A stretch of DNA of 59,119 nt. It comes from Paulinella micropora (Eukaryota > Cercozoa > Imbricatea > Euglyphida). The DNA is taken from positions 422,938 through 482,056 of the forward strand of contig BJOX01000120.1 of the NCBI GenBank assembly GCA_009731375.1, given 5' to 3'. Made by a program: the position numbers and the translations under genes. The notes below the pieces were generated by a model. It did not search any database and was not told the DNA's origin. It saw only the letters and a program-made list of their open reading frames with translations. Below are positions 50,701-59,119 of the stretch, piece by piece; the first letter of the stretch is position 1; every line of letters starts with the position of its first letter.

Positions 50701-53540
50701 TCTTTGTAAATGAGATCTTTGAGCGCATGAAACGCTTGCAAAGCCTCTTCGTCCCACTTCTCAAAGTCTCCAAAATCTATCATTTTCTCCACTTTAGCCC
50801 GTGTTGCACCCCAATCGGGTATAAACTGGCTATAGTATTGCGCCATCGCAAGGAATGAGTGCAATTCAGTGCGGTTCTTCGGTATCGGTCGATTCATAAT
50901 CTCCTCCCTCTTCTCTTTGGATATCGAGACTCGATTATGGGAGATCTCGTACCCTAAGTATGTCACACTCGTCTTGGCAAGTTGACACTTCTTTAGATTG
51001 CACTTCAGGCCAAAAGCTCCGATGCGCCTGAATATATCGGACAAATGATCGATATGCTCCTCCATTGTGTTAGAGTATACGATAATGTCATCGATATAGC
51101 AAAATGCATATTCTCCCGCCTTCTGTCCCCGCCTTCTCATAAAGCCACCGTCAGACAAATCATCGTACTGACTGCTCAACATCTTCTGCATCGCCTTCTG
51201 GAAAAGTCCTGGGGCTTGCTTGAGGCCCATCGGAAGCACTTTCCATTGGTATATTTCCATACCCACCACAAACGCCGTCAGCCATCTGGACTTTTCCTCC
51301 AGTGGTATCTGCCAGAAGCCATTCTTAAGGTCAATGACCGAATAGAATTTTGCATTCCGCAGTACTCTCCTTCCTTCTTCTAATGTCGGGAGAGGATTTC
51401 TCTCTTCCTCCAGCACCTTGTTAACACGAGCATAGTTAACTGTCAGGCGCCATTCTCCTCCTGGCTTCGGCACTATTCTCGGTTGTGAGACTATTGGAGA
51501 TGTTGATCTCTCAATAAAGTCCTCATTGAGCAGCTGTCTTGCTAGCTCCTCCGCTATCTTCGCCTCATGTATACTCAAATTCGCCCTTCGTGGTGCCGGT
51601 GACGGCTCCGCACCCGGTATTTTGTAAATAACCGCAGTGAAATCTTCAGGCTTGACACCACCTGCATGTGGAGGGTCAAAAATTTCCTTGTTCGCCTCTA
51701 ATTTGGCTTTTAAAAGCTCCTTCTCCTTCTCCGTGCCTACTCCTTCTTCCAATATTTTCCGCGCCGCCTCTTGAAAATCTTCATCAGACATCTGCTTATG
51801 TTGCTTGAGGGGTTCTCTGTCCTCCTCCAAGCCTAAGTCCTCTTCCGAGACATCATCTAGGCCCGTCTTTTCATACGTGACCGTGTCCGGCTCATCATCT
51901 TTACCGAGCTCCACCAGCATGTCAATGAGTCTCGCGTATTGCAAAGGAGCTTTACGGGTGTAAAAACCATCAAAGCATGTGAATGCTTGCGGTATCAATT
52001 TCAACTTGTCGAGGTCTCTGAGCTTCCGCTTGTATGCACTGCTCTGCTCACGAGTTCCCATACGACAAGCCACCACTAGCTGTTGCTTGCGAGAGGGTAC
52101 CGGTATAGGATGATCAATAAGCCGGTCCCTTATTTCCTGCGCCCATATCGCCTTCTCATTATATGGCAGGATAATAGTATACGGCTTATTATTTTCGAAT
52201 AAAGTCCGTAAGCATTTCTTCACTTCAGACAGTGAACGCGGCCACGTGGGCTCGTCACCCCAGAAATCAGTAATAAAACTTTTAATAGTTTCTGGTGGAG
52301 TATCCGGGATTCGCCCCGTTCTCCTTGGTACAAACGCCTCCCTTTTTTCTTCTCCTACTTTCGCATGGAAACAGTATCCGTTAGTAATATGGACATCTGT
52401 TCCTACTCCTTCCGCGAATCTCGCCAACGACGGGCTTCTTTGTGCGACACATATAATCTCCTCCTTTCGCTTCTCGATTAAGTCATCAATAGACTTTTTG
52501 TCCCAATGGCATGTCGGAACTGTGACAGTGCACACTTGGGATTCCCAATTGTCGGTCCAGGACAGTTCATCCGGTCTTACGACATGGGGGTGAACGTACA
52601 CCTCAAGTGCCTCATGTGCGATGGCCATCTTTTTGTGATCCGTCGCTAGACTCAGCTCATAAGCCTCATAAGAGTCAGTAGCGTTGAAGGGATCAATATC
52701 GTTCTCTTCTCCTCTTTTTACTCCATATATCACTCGCCGTGCGGCGCAATCAATCACAGCCCCCATCGTAGCCAATTGGTCATACGATAGTAATATTGAC
52801 CCGTGGTAACCGGGGACGACATAGAGGTCCATACGGTATACTCGTGCGGATTTCAATTTAAAGGTCAGTGTGATGATTCCCGTGATATCCGTCCGGCTGC
52901 TCACTCCTTTGAGAGTGCCCGTTGACTTTTTCATATTTCCGTCCACCCAGTCCCGGTATCGATTAAAAAACTTCCGGCCGACAATATTAATATTCGCCAT
53001 CGTATCATTACCAACTTTTAATATTGTCTTCAATGTTTCACAATAAAGTTCCGTATAACACAGAGCATCGGGCCTGTGTATATTGGCTGCGAGAACAAGA
53101 ACTTTACGTTCCAAATTTTGGAGTCTTGTCTCTAAGTTTTTCAACTCCTCCTTCTTCTCCTCCTGCTTCACCTCATTAACATTTTTATTATTCTGCGGTA
53201 CTGGTGCGTTTACTATGTGAGCGACATTGTCTTGTGGTACTTGAGTGCACACATTGTCTTTTTGCTCGCCACCCGCCGCGATCGTAGACATTGAGTCTGT
53301 TCGCGGTTGTTTGCTTGGCCGAGGCGATACATCTGCCATTGGCCTCCTCGCCTCCATCGCAAGTCTCGCCTTCCTATTTGCATCAGTTATGATTGGTAAC
53401 CGTGATATATGAACGGGTATGAGACTATCTTGGGGCTGCAGTCTCTGTGTACCCACATCTTTGTTTTCACATAGAGGAAGCGTTGGTTTAGTCTGCACAA
53501 CAGCATTAGAAAGCACTGTGACTTTAGGGTTAAACATCAT
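47760..53540 (-). CDS. pol: Gypsy Pol polyprotein: protease, RT, RNase H, integrase
   Basis: 1926 aa. Residues ~100-150 are a Lys/Glu coiled-coil-like segment. A retropepsin-like domain at ~165-275 has DTM at 179-181 where DTG or DSG is expected, and ILLSYDQLATMGAVID downstream. RT spans ~670-880, with FYSVIDLKNGFWQIPL and YIDDIIVYS (YIDD at 815-818). RNase H begins near 960 (VVDTDASKFAIGAVL, Asp 969; REALAVVWAL; RTDHHNLLWL). Integrase has an HHCC zinc-binding region (HPGRQRTH...CIPC) and a catalytic triad at Asp1355, Asp1415 and Glu1451 (the D-D-35-E spacing), followed by the GPY/F module (HWKGPYQIM) near 1600. About 290 residues follow with no recognised domain. The first ATG lies 33 nt after the gag stop, in the same frame. 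Confidence 0.96.
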   Translation of the reverse strand: MMFNPKVTVLSNAVVQTKPTLPLCENKDVGTQRLQPQDSLIPVHISRLPIITDANRKARLAMEARRPMADVSPRPSKQPRTDSMSTIAAGGEQKDNVCTQVPQDNVAHIVNAPVPQNNKNVNEVKQEEKKEELKNLETRLQNLERKVLVLAANIHRPDALCYTELYCETLKTILKVGNDTMANINIVGRKFFNRYRDWVDGNMKKSTGTLKGVSSRTDITGIITLTFKLKSARVYRMDLYVVPGYHGSILLSYDQLATMGAVIDCAARRVIYGVKRGEENDIDPFNATDSYEAYELSLATDHKKMAIAHEALEVYVHPHVVRPDELSWTDNWESQVCTVTVPTCHWDKKSIDDLIEKRKEEIICVAQRSPSLARFAEGVGTDVHITNGYCFHAKVGEEKREAFVPRRTGRIPDTPPETIKSFITDFWGDEPTWPRSLSEVKKCLRTLFENNKPYTIILPYNEKAIWAQEIRDRLIDHPIPVPSRKQQLVVACRMGTREQSSAYKRKLRDLDKLKLIPQAFTCFDGFYTRKAPLQYARLIDMLVELGKDDEPDTVTYEKTGLDDVSEEDLGLEEDREPLKQHKQMSDEDFQEAARKILEEGVGTEKEKELLKAKLEANKEIFDPPHAGGVKPEDFTAVIYKIPGAEPSPAPRRANLSIHEAKIAEELARQLLNEDFIERSTSPIVSQPRIVPKPGGEWRLTVNYARVNKVLEEERNPLPTLEEGRRVLRNAKFYSVIDLKNGFWQIPLEEKSRWLTAFVVGMEIYQWKVLPMGLKQAPGLFQKAMQKMLSSQYDDLSDGGFMRRRGQKAGEYAFCYIDDIIVYSNTMEEHIDHLSDIFRRIGAFGLKCNLKKCQLAKTSVTYLGYEISHNRVSISKEKREEIMNRPIPKNRTELHSFLAMAQYYSQFIPDWGATRAKVEKMIDFGDFEKWDEEALQAFHALKDLIYKDPKDGGLVLTMPDFTKQFVVDTDASKFAIGAVLQQEDEEKKLRPIMFISRKLCAAERNYCTRQREALAVVWALKRLREYLWGGPQFTVRTDHHNLLWLMNHEQTGRLARWQAFLSCFDFTMVHLPGKRNVVADSLSRLEFNSEVSALVSTVEMEDLSTDKVYEVSHIEAMEMASGVRYDRTGLRYSPQGPDHGICCELHTQEDAEWSYEVYENAKANIREEEETQDVYAEPPQERRSDLDDDPEKIGVRLEDGTIHIASPTAWRQQQAQDPEFKELIQLYQNPDELRMTKAIKDQMKEMGWRDGLLWYKGLHGRYASQPDKWTLWVPESLRRFIFVAAHNCPLLAHPGRQRTHMFVARRFWWKKMKEEIDQAVDACIPCKINKTPLKANFGLIGEFPLHAGMFEFIHIDHVGPFPESKDGYKYLLTAIDRATNYVWIIPVKDVTGKTTAEALIDRIISQIGVPRKICSDRGSDFNNEVIDKLSKYYGMKWQYVTAYNPRANGKIERVHRPLKASLKMYCTKKENQRAWVEAAPSFAFAMNCLPSTALGGSKSSISPYQLVYGREPDIPTSLLHPKDTWADADELFGMRLRVKMEAEQIVRAHREAERRKTDAEGVRQAHLDQIKFQVGDIVLLYHPQVPKGVSSKLFTHWKGPYQIMEQTGPLNYKIRGRGKVQIVNVRRLIKYDPFLLEDESVEEALKRMKDDFKEVPPIHKEAGIDQDDAYRAPIAEKEESEVDSKEKTDRISAVGTQSKSPREHSGKKEKITEAQLRRARNDLINDQPRKAMRSMRSKDVHQEEEGTDTDPNAGNVEIVHERWKEGDAIATIAWVKNVFYLMRPAEQHVADDTLSDLYLMRVVAVPRQMRVTRTLKISSAAKIVQPILQFWRSMDPVEDPKARHYLPVYKDAKSLETWDDTITPRDKDYTAWTIQTLPRGVLDVPFELSLGGIPNKIWDILEQSKFDLTFVGGPPPGKEIRARRRRQ

Positions 53541-53573
53541 AGTCTTCTCCTTCCTCTCTTCTCCCCCCTCCAG

Positions 53574-56270
53574 TCATTCCACCACCTCGAAACGATTACC
53601 TTGAGTAGTAACCGGGTAGGATGACGTATCGGTCTCCGAGGCAGTGTTGTAGGCCTGAGCTCGACCGAAATTTGGGTTGGAGCTTGCCCACGAGCCTCCT
53701 CCTCCTCTGGGTGGGGGGGCTGGAGCTCGAACAGCTCTCCCTCCATAAGGGGTATATCCCCGACCTCCTCCTCTTCCTCTCTGAGGGGTTCCCTGCCACC
53801 TCGAGGCTCCTCTCCATGTTCCTCGTCCTCCTCCTCCTCCTCCTCCTCCTCCTCGTCCTCCTGCTCCTGCTCCTCCTTCTCGTCCTCTTTGAGAGGCCTT
53901 TAAGTTCTTTTGTCTCTCCCTTTCCTCCTTCTTCTCCTTCATCCTCTTCATGTAGGTAATGATTGCCTCTCGTAACTCCTCATCATCACACATATTGGCA
54001 TACCAACCTTCGTTCACAGCGGCAATCTGAAGCATATTGAAAAGGCCCGGTTCCTTGCCTTCCGTCCTGCTCAGAAAATTTGCCCTTGCTGTTGGGTTCT
54101 GCCTATCATGATTGAAAGAGCAGTCTCTGTTCTCCATCTGTGCCTTACACTGCAAGCCCGCGAACCACCTCCAACATGCGGTCTTCAGGTCTGGCTCTCT
54201 CTGTCTCTTCCAACCGGCAACTCTGTTTGTGTACGTGGCTTGTGCGCCAACAGGTACACCGCCTGCCTGTGCCGTATGTGCCTCCGTGAGCGAGTCCATG
54301 TTTGAGCATGCACTCATCACTTCTTGAAACAGTGCTGACGGAGCAACGCTTTGAACCGTATTTTCGAACACGTGTGTCTCGAGGAAGTTCTTGGACTTCA
54401 CTGAGCTAAACGTCGAGCATTGTTGTATGAGCTGAGTAAGCTTACTCGGGTTAACTGTGTGTAACGCCGAAAAGAAATAGAGGATGATCGACTTGCGGCC
54501 ATAGAATAGCCCATAGGAGGAAACTACCTCCGTAAGGGTCGCCGCCAAGCCAACAGCACTCCTCAAACTCATCGCCACTGTCTCAAAGATTTCAAATCCT
54601 ATGAGAGTACCAGTGCAGAGATGCTGGTATCCATGAGATTGAAAATATGAAATGAGTGTGGCCACCGCCAGTTCACACTGAGCGTCTAGGCCTGTTGCAT
54701 TGTTTCTCTTAATCTCCTCCTTCTTTCTCAAAAACTTGTACTGTGTCAGATCAAATCCCTCCGAGACTAGAGATTGGTCAAAAACAGTAACAAGGGCCTC
54801 GTATTCCTGCGTTTCGTCGCAAGGAAAAGCCTTCATGCAGGCATTGATCTCTTTGAGCTTGCTCAAAAGCGAAGCATCAGAGTCTTTGTCTGAGCTCGTC
54901 TTGGCATATAGCATGAGACTTGCCACTCCTCCTTTCTTCCCCTTGAAGGCATTTATGATGTTCTGTCTGTCCTTCTTCTCCGTGTTTGTGACCACCACCG
55001 TAGTTGAGCCCGAGGGTGCAGGGGCTGGTGGGGCAGGAGCTGGTGGGGTCAAATATGTCGGAGGGTGTGTCTTTGCACCACTCACTTTTGCTTTCATTCT
55101 TTCCAGTCTCATCGTCTTCTCGAACTCCTCATTCTCTTTCGCCTTCTTCTTCTCAGATATCACCAGCTTTTGAGCATGAGTGATAAAGGCCACCAATTCA
55201 GAAGCAGATCTGAGAAAATTATATTTCTCCACATATTGGTCAACACCTGCTTTGTTGGCGACCGGTGGTGCGTTACTAAGTGATTTAAGGACAGAGTGAT
55301 CCTTGGTAGGAATCCATCTCTTCCATGCCTCCTTGTGCAGTAACGCACCCATCAACAGTCTGATCTTGGTCAGAACTCTGTCGGTCTTCTCTAACTCATC
55401 AATCACAGGATGAGTTTCTCCTGCTGCCTTAATGCTTTTTTCCATCTCTGCCTTCCCCTCCTCCAAGGCCTTTATTTCCATTGTAAAAAAATGAAATATG
55501 CCACTCGAGTTTTTCGAACCCAGATTGGTCTTCATTTTTGTTACATCGACTGCCTCCTGACCAGTCGCGAGGAATCTGGCCGTTGCTCTTGGGTTTGTGT
55601 ACTGGAGGTAACCCTCACATCGTGGGCCGTATGTACGTTCCCAAATCAGGGTTTGAGTGTACACCCCAAAGATAGCATCGAGTAATTCAAGGTGGGTGTG
55701 TGTGTCCCCAAACTTGATATGCTGTATCTTCTTTCTCTCTTCTGGATCAGAGACCAGTTTGCCGAGGAGCTGTGCTGTGTTTGATAATAGGATATAGACA
55801 TCCTTTTTAGCACGACTTTTCTCTCTTCTTTGATCCTGAGGGATCCACACATAGGTGTCCTTCTCTACCCCCATCTTGTTATCAAACTCTTCTTTAGTGA
55901 GGTCATAGTGGTCTTGCACCCACTGTTGTTCCTCCACTGTGATCTCCTCTCCATCACTATGAATCAAGTCGATCATTTTTCGTCCTCCTCCTCCCGTGTA
56001 GGCAGGTGGTAAGGGATTACCATATGCTCCTCCTCCTCCCGTCTCTTCTTGTTCAAATCCTCCTTCATCTTCGTCTCCTCCATATCTTCCTTCATCATCC
56101 CAGCCCTCTTCTACTCCTCCTCCTACTCCTTCATCTCCTCCTCCTCCTTCATTCAATCCTCCTCCTCCTCCTTCATTCAATCCTCTTCCTCCTCCTCCTC
56201 CTGCTTCTTCTTCTTCTCTTCTTTGATCTGCCTCCGAGAATTCACTCACTTCGGCGGTCTCTGTCGACAT
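53574..56270 (-). CDS. gag: Gypsy Gag with CCCH zinc finger and RGG tail
   Basis: 898 aa from the ATG at 56270. Residues 1-95 are Gly/Glu-rich (GGGGGLNEGGGG). The central part is helical, with a Lys/Glu coiled coil near 385-420 and a Pro/Ala linker (APAPPAPAPSG) near 430. Near residue 698 is CWRWFAGLQCKAQMENRDC followed by SFNH: a C-x8-C-x8-C-x3-H finger of the CCCH type in place of the retroviral CCHC knuckle. The C-terminus is an RGG box ([16 protein letters not shown]). The product should form the particle shell and bind the element RNA. It ends at a TGA (53574-53576) in the same frame as pol. Confidence 0.93.
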   Translation of the reverse strand: MSTETAEVSEFSEADQRREEEEAGGGGGRGLNEGGGGGLNEGGGGDEGVGGGVEEGWDDEGRYGGDEDEGGFEQEETGGGGAYGNPLPPAYTGGGGRKMIDLIHSDGEEITVEEQQWVQDHYDLTKEEFDNKMGVEKDTYVWIPQDQRREKSRAKKDVYILLSNTAQLLGKLVSDPEERKKIQHIKFGDTHTHLELLDAIFGVYTQTLIWERTYGPRCEGYLQYTNPRATARFLATGQEAVDVTKMKTNLGSKNSSGIFHFFTMEIKALEEGKAEMEKSIKAAGETHPVIDELEKTDRVLTKIRLLMGALLHKEAWKRWIPTKDHSVLKSLSNAPPVANKAGVDQYVEKYNFLRSASELVAFITHAQKLVISEKKKAKENEEFEKTMRLERMKAKVSGAKTHPPTYLTPPAPAPPAPAPSGSTTVVVTNTEKKDRQNIINAFKGKKGGVASLMLYAKTSSDKDSDASLLSKLKEINACMKAFPCDETQEYEALVTVFDQSLVSEGFDLTQYKFLRKKEEIKRNNATGLDAQCELAVATLISYFQSHGYQHLCTGTLIGFEIFETVAMSLRSAVGLAATLTEVVSSYGLFYGRKSIILYFFSALHTVNPSKLTQLIQQCSTFSSVKSKNFLETHVFENTVQSVAPSALFQEVMSACSNMDSLTEAHTAQAGGVPVGAQATYTNRVAGWKRQREPDLKTACWRWFAGLQCKAQMENRDCSFNHDRQNPTARANFLSRTEGKEPGLFNMLQIAAVNEGWYANMCDDEELREAIITYMKRMKEKKEERERQKNLKASQRGREGGAGAGGRGGGGGGGGGRGTWRGASRWQGTPQRGRGGGRGYTPYGGRAVRAPAPPPRGGGGSWASSNPNFGRAQAYNTASETDTSSYPVTTQGNRFEVVE

Positions 56271-57056
56271 GATGTCGTAGTAGTGATCAACAGGAGGACA
56301 GTGTCAGCTCCTATGTTTGGTTTTTGTTCGTTTGTGTTCTGTTCCTCCTTCAGTCGATTGACTAGTGAAGAGAGAAACTAATAGAGAGGGTAGGATAAGA
56401 TTCCCTGTCCTCTATGAAACACTGTTTGTATGTTTGTTTTTGTTTGAGAAAAATAGTCTTTGAGACTTTCTCCGATTTCTTGTTCTCCTTACTCAGATTA
56501 CTTTCTCCTCCTTCTTTTCTATATTGTATCTAGTATGAGGCACTTGGACCTACACACAGATAGTAATAGAGAAGCTAGAAAAGCTCTCCTTGAGAAGTCG
56601 ACAGTCGGTCGGATAGGTTCTCAGACCTACCTTTAGAAAACGATCAGAGATTTGCAAAAATACTCTGACGTATGTGTGAGATAATGCAGATAAATGCACA
56701 AACTAGAAGGGTAGAGTGTTGTGCTCCTGTCCCTATGCTTGTTTGTGTTTTGTGTGTGTTCCTTCACTCTTCTGTCCACCTCCTTCTTCTTGGTCTCTGT
56801 GTGAGAACAGCAAGAACGACAGAGAGTTTGTATCTGATGTCTCCTTGTGAGCACACAGATACTGATTGGGCTAGAGGGTACGAGACACCTGCTTGAGACC
56901 AATCAAATTATTTGTTTTGTGAAAGAGTTATGAGGGAGCTGTGTTGGAGTATTTGTTTTCGTCTGACGTCCCCGTGTGAGACAGGTCAGTGAAAATTCAC
57001 TCTGTTGCCTGTGTGGCAAAGCAGAAAGAAATCACCCTAGTGATGTGGACTCCAAA
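56271..57056 (-). other. Gypsy 5' leader with primer-binding site
   Basis: Just inside the 5' LTR the coding strand reads TTTGGAGTCCACATCAC; TGGAGTCCA is the likely PBS, since it ends with the complement of a tRNA CCA end. The same TTTGGAGTCCA occurs next to the related LTR at 58273, supporting its function. The remaining leader has no ORF of note. Confidence 0.75.
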
Positions 57057-57293
57057 TGTAATGCCCCCAACGATAGCTCGTAAAAAGTCGGTAATACAAC
57101 CAAACACAGTCCTCAAGAATGAGAATGATGTCTCGTTGTATTAGCTCAGTGAAGCCAAAAAGGAAAACGGCAACAGACCAGGAATAAAATGGCATCAGGT
57201 CCAATCCGGACAAATAATACTGAAAAACAAGCTGGTGCACCTGTCACCAGGAAAAGGTATTTTTTACCGGCTATCCGGGGGGTGATGCCTACA
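57057..57293 (-). repeat. 5' LTR of the gypsy element
   Basis: Read on +, starts TGTAATGCCCCC and ends GATGCCTACA, next to ATTA. It is the promoter-bearing LTR for the minus-strand element. Confidence 0.95.
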
Positions 57294-57297
57294 ATTA

Positions 57298-58054
57298 TAA
57301 CTGTACTAACCGACGATATGGAGACTGTGGAATACCTATCTATAGCACGGAAGGGACTCCGTAGCCTTGAGACCAAGGATAACCGACAGACCGGCCGGAA
57401 CGGTAAGTATTGCCAGCCCCTTCGTGGGTATGTAGAGAGAGTAAGGGTAGACCCCAAGACCGTCGGAGGCTATGGTGCCGGCGGGTGCCCGGACGGCGGT
57501 ACCTACCGGGCCCGGCGCATATGTAGTTAGCTATATAGTAGTAATTAAAGTTTTTTAATACGGGGGAAAGATAGGCATTTATGATATTATAGTTATTAAT
57601 ATTAATATATTTTTTGTACATCTGAAAAGTACATATGTGAAAGAGTTCCCAACGAAAAAATAAAAATATGTGATACGGTTCATATGAACCATAGCTTTAA
57701 AGTTAATGCTATATAAACAAAAACAGTTTCAAGTAAAAAAATAAAAAATAAAAAAATAAAAAAATAAAAAATAAAAAAGATAAAAAAAAACACACTATGG
57801 TGAAATTTATCAAAAAATGTCAAAAAAATATGTTGGGAACCACTTCAAGTTACGATCTATCATTCCACCAAAGGGTTTTTTGTTTGGTGATCTGGTGTAG
57901 AAGCCTATCTTCCCCCCAGATTTGACATAAAAATGTATGTTGTTCACGCCGGCCCTCACTTTTTTATGGCAGTGGCCAAATTTTGACCGATTTTTGTGGT
58001 GTTGATTTTTTGAAGAGATCGTGAATTTTTCCATGTCAAAAATGGTGTCTGTGC
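57298..58054. other. Spacer between two head-to-head gypsy elements
   Basis: No gene recognised. 57300-57530 is GC-rich and open on +; 57720-57790 is an (AAAAAT)-like run; the rest is T-rich unique sequence. Confidence 0.6.
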
Positions 58055-58273
58055 TGTGGACATCACCCCCCGAATTATCAGGTAAAAAACTTATTTATAG
58101 ATTTCGTCTGGCCGGACACGTCTGAAATGCCAATTTGATCCTGGTCTTTTGGCGGCTTTTTGTCTTTGCGTCACTGAGCTAATATAACGAGACATCGTTC
58201 TCTTTTTTTGAGGACTGTGTTTGGTTATATTACCGACTTACTCTTCCATTGAGCTATCATTGGGGATAGTACA
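58055..58273 (+). repeat. Diverged 5' LTR of a second gypsy copy
   Basis: On + it starts TGTGGACATCACCCCCCG and ends GGGATAGTACA. It aligns along its length with the reverse complement of 57057-57293, including 'gaggactgtgtttggtt' and 'cactgagctaata', with many substitutions. It is followed by TTTGGAGTCCATAGC, the matching PBS. Confidence 0.88.
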
Positions 58274-59119
58274 TTTGGAGTCCATAGCTAAAGGCTGATT
58301 TCTTTTCTGATCTGTCGTACAGACATCAGATAAGCACAAATTTATTTTTCGCTGATCTGTCGCACAGACATCAGACGAAAACAAACACTCCTACTCATCC
58401 TCAAACAAAAAACTTACAAACAAGCAATCAATTTGTCACAAGCTGGCATAACCTTTAGCCCTTGTGCACATTTGGCTTCTTTGTGCTCTTCTACAAGACA
58501 CCAGACCACACCTACTCCACTCCCTCTTGCTGCTTGCATAAAGCCAAGTAGGACAAGTGCGAAACAAACATCAGACAAACACACAGACAGAGGAAAAACG
58601 AGCAAAGCACTCCCACTCTCTGTTCTGAACCATTTTCCTTGCATTTTCTCTGCAGAAACCAGAGGAGATTACACATCTCTCACACAAGAGCAAGACAAAT
58701 ATCGAAGCACTGTCCGACGACAGACTGACTTCTACAAAACAGCTCTTTTGACCAAACTATTGTTATTTCTGTATAGGGCCTGACGCCCCATAACTATTTC
58801 AACAGAGAAAAGGAAGAAGGAGAAGAAGGTTGCATAGAGTGATAAGAATAACAGAGAAAAAAAAACAGGCATTCTATTCTCTTGCTTCGGCAGAGACAGA
58901 CGAGACGGCCACGAAACAGCACCGTTACGGGATCGCTATTTGAGTGAGCGATGGTGTTTCCTGGATACGACCCGCATTAGTACCAGAATGATGATCTCAT
59001 TAAAGACTCTACAGTCTAATCAAGAACTGATATATTTTAATAACATGAACTGCTACACCGGATTCCATCGATCTCTACTTGTATCGGCATATCGCAAGGT
59101 TAGGGCGCACTCAACCCAA
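58274..59119 (+). mobile_element. Leader of the second gypsy element, truncated by window end
   Basis: Shares short blocks with the leader of the complete element (TTTGGAGTCCA; CAGACGAAAACAAACACTCC versus CAGACGAAAACAAATACTCC). No gag frame is seen before the window ends. A 116-codon ORF at 58433-58783 has no resemblance to the other element's proteins and is probably not coding. Confidence 0.65.

Larger units (their letters stand above)
46684..57293 (-). mobile_element. Complete Ty3/gypsy LTR retrotransposon (~10.6 kb)
   Basis: Two LTRs (234 and 237 bp) in direct orientation, beginning TGYA and ending TACA, are flanked by a 4-bp duplication ATTA (46680-46683 and 57294-57297). Inside, on the minus strand: primer-binding site, ~780 bp leader, gag (898 aa), pol (1926 aa; protease, RT, RNase H, integrase), ~840 bp 3' region and polypurine tract. 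RT before integrase places it in Ty3/gypsy (Metaviridae). The LTRs differ by only a few bases and both ORFs are uninterrupted, so insertion is recent and the copy may be active. Confidence 0.96.

Noticed and set aside
58433-58783. 116-codon ORF in the second gypsy leader
   Set aside because: No similarity to the first element's Gag, biased composition, and location in what aligns with untranslated leader.

Overview
This is a nuclear window from an intron-rich eukaryote. It contains spliced genes for a TALE homeodomain protein, the spindle-checkpoint protein MAD2 and a ubiquitin-conjugating enzyme, two families of retroelements, and an extreme load of microsatellites. The species cannot be read from the sequence. 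The homeodomain recognition helix ([10 protein letters not shown]) looks more like algal or plant KNOX-type TALE proteins than animal ones, so an alga or other protist is my best guess. Twelve runs of N interrupt the window, and most abut G/C homopolymers or microsatellites.

Layout. 0.4-1.5 kb (-): ORF with a possible papain-fold protease domain. 2.4-2.8 kb: near-perfect long palindrome. 2.8-3.4 kb (-): lysine-rich repeat protein cut by a gap. 5.1-7.1 kb (+): two-exon gene of unknown function. 7.2-10.6 kb: microsatellite block, mainly (CATA)n, with one exon-like island. 10.95-17.26 kb (+): 12-exon TALE homeobox gene whose introns are almost wholly microsatellite. 18-36.5 kb (-): a ~18 kb giant non-LTR retroelement, flanked by ~250 bp direct repeats. 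39.5-44.55 kb (-): 12-exon MAD2 gene. 44.84-45.58 kb (+): six-exon E2 gene, divergent from MAD2 across 282 bp. 46.68-57.29 kb (-): complete Ty3/gypsy element with LTRs, TSD, PBS and PPT. 58.06-59.12 kb (+): 5' LTR and leader of a second, diverged copy, head-to-head with the first and leaving the window.

The most unusual item is the giant minus-strand element. It carries a Ulp1 (C48) protease, a USP-like (C19) protease, an RNase H domain lying upstream of the reverse transcriptase, and an R2/NeSL-like CCHC plus restriction-like endonuclease end. This copy is broken by frameshifts and in-frame TAGs. The second unusual theme is that exon pieces of the TALE and MAD2 genes are repeated inside or beside their own microsatellite introns. 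Examples are four copies of the MAD2 terminal exon, a tandem TALE exon pair, and a 41-bp unit that precedes three (ATCT)n arrays. All spliced models come from manual splice-phase reading and conserved motifs; no alignment or transcript data were available.
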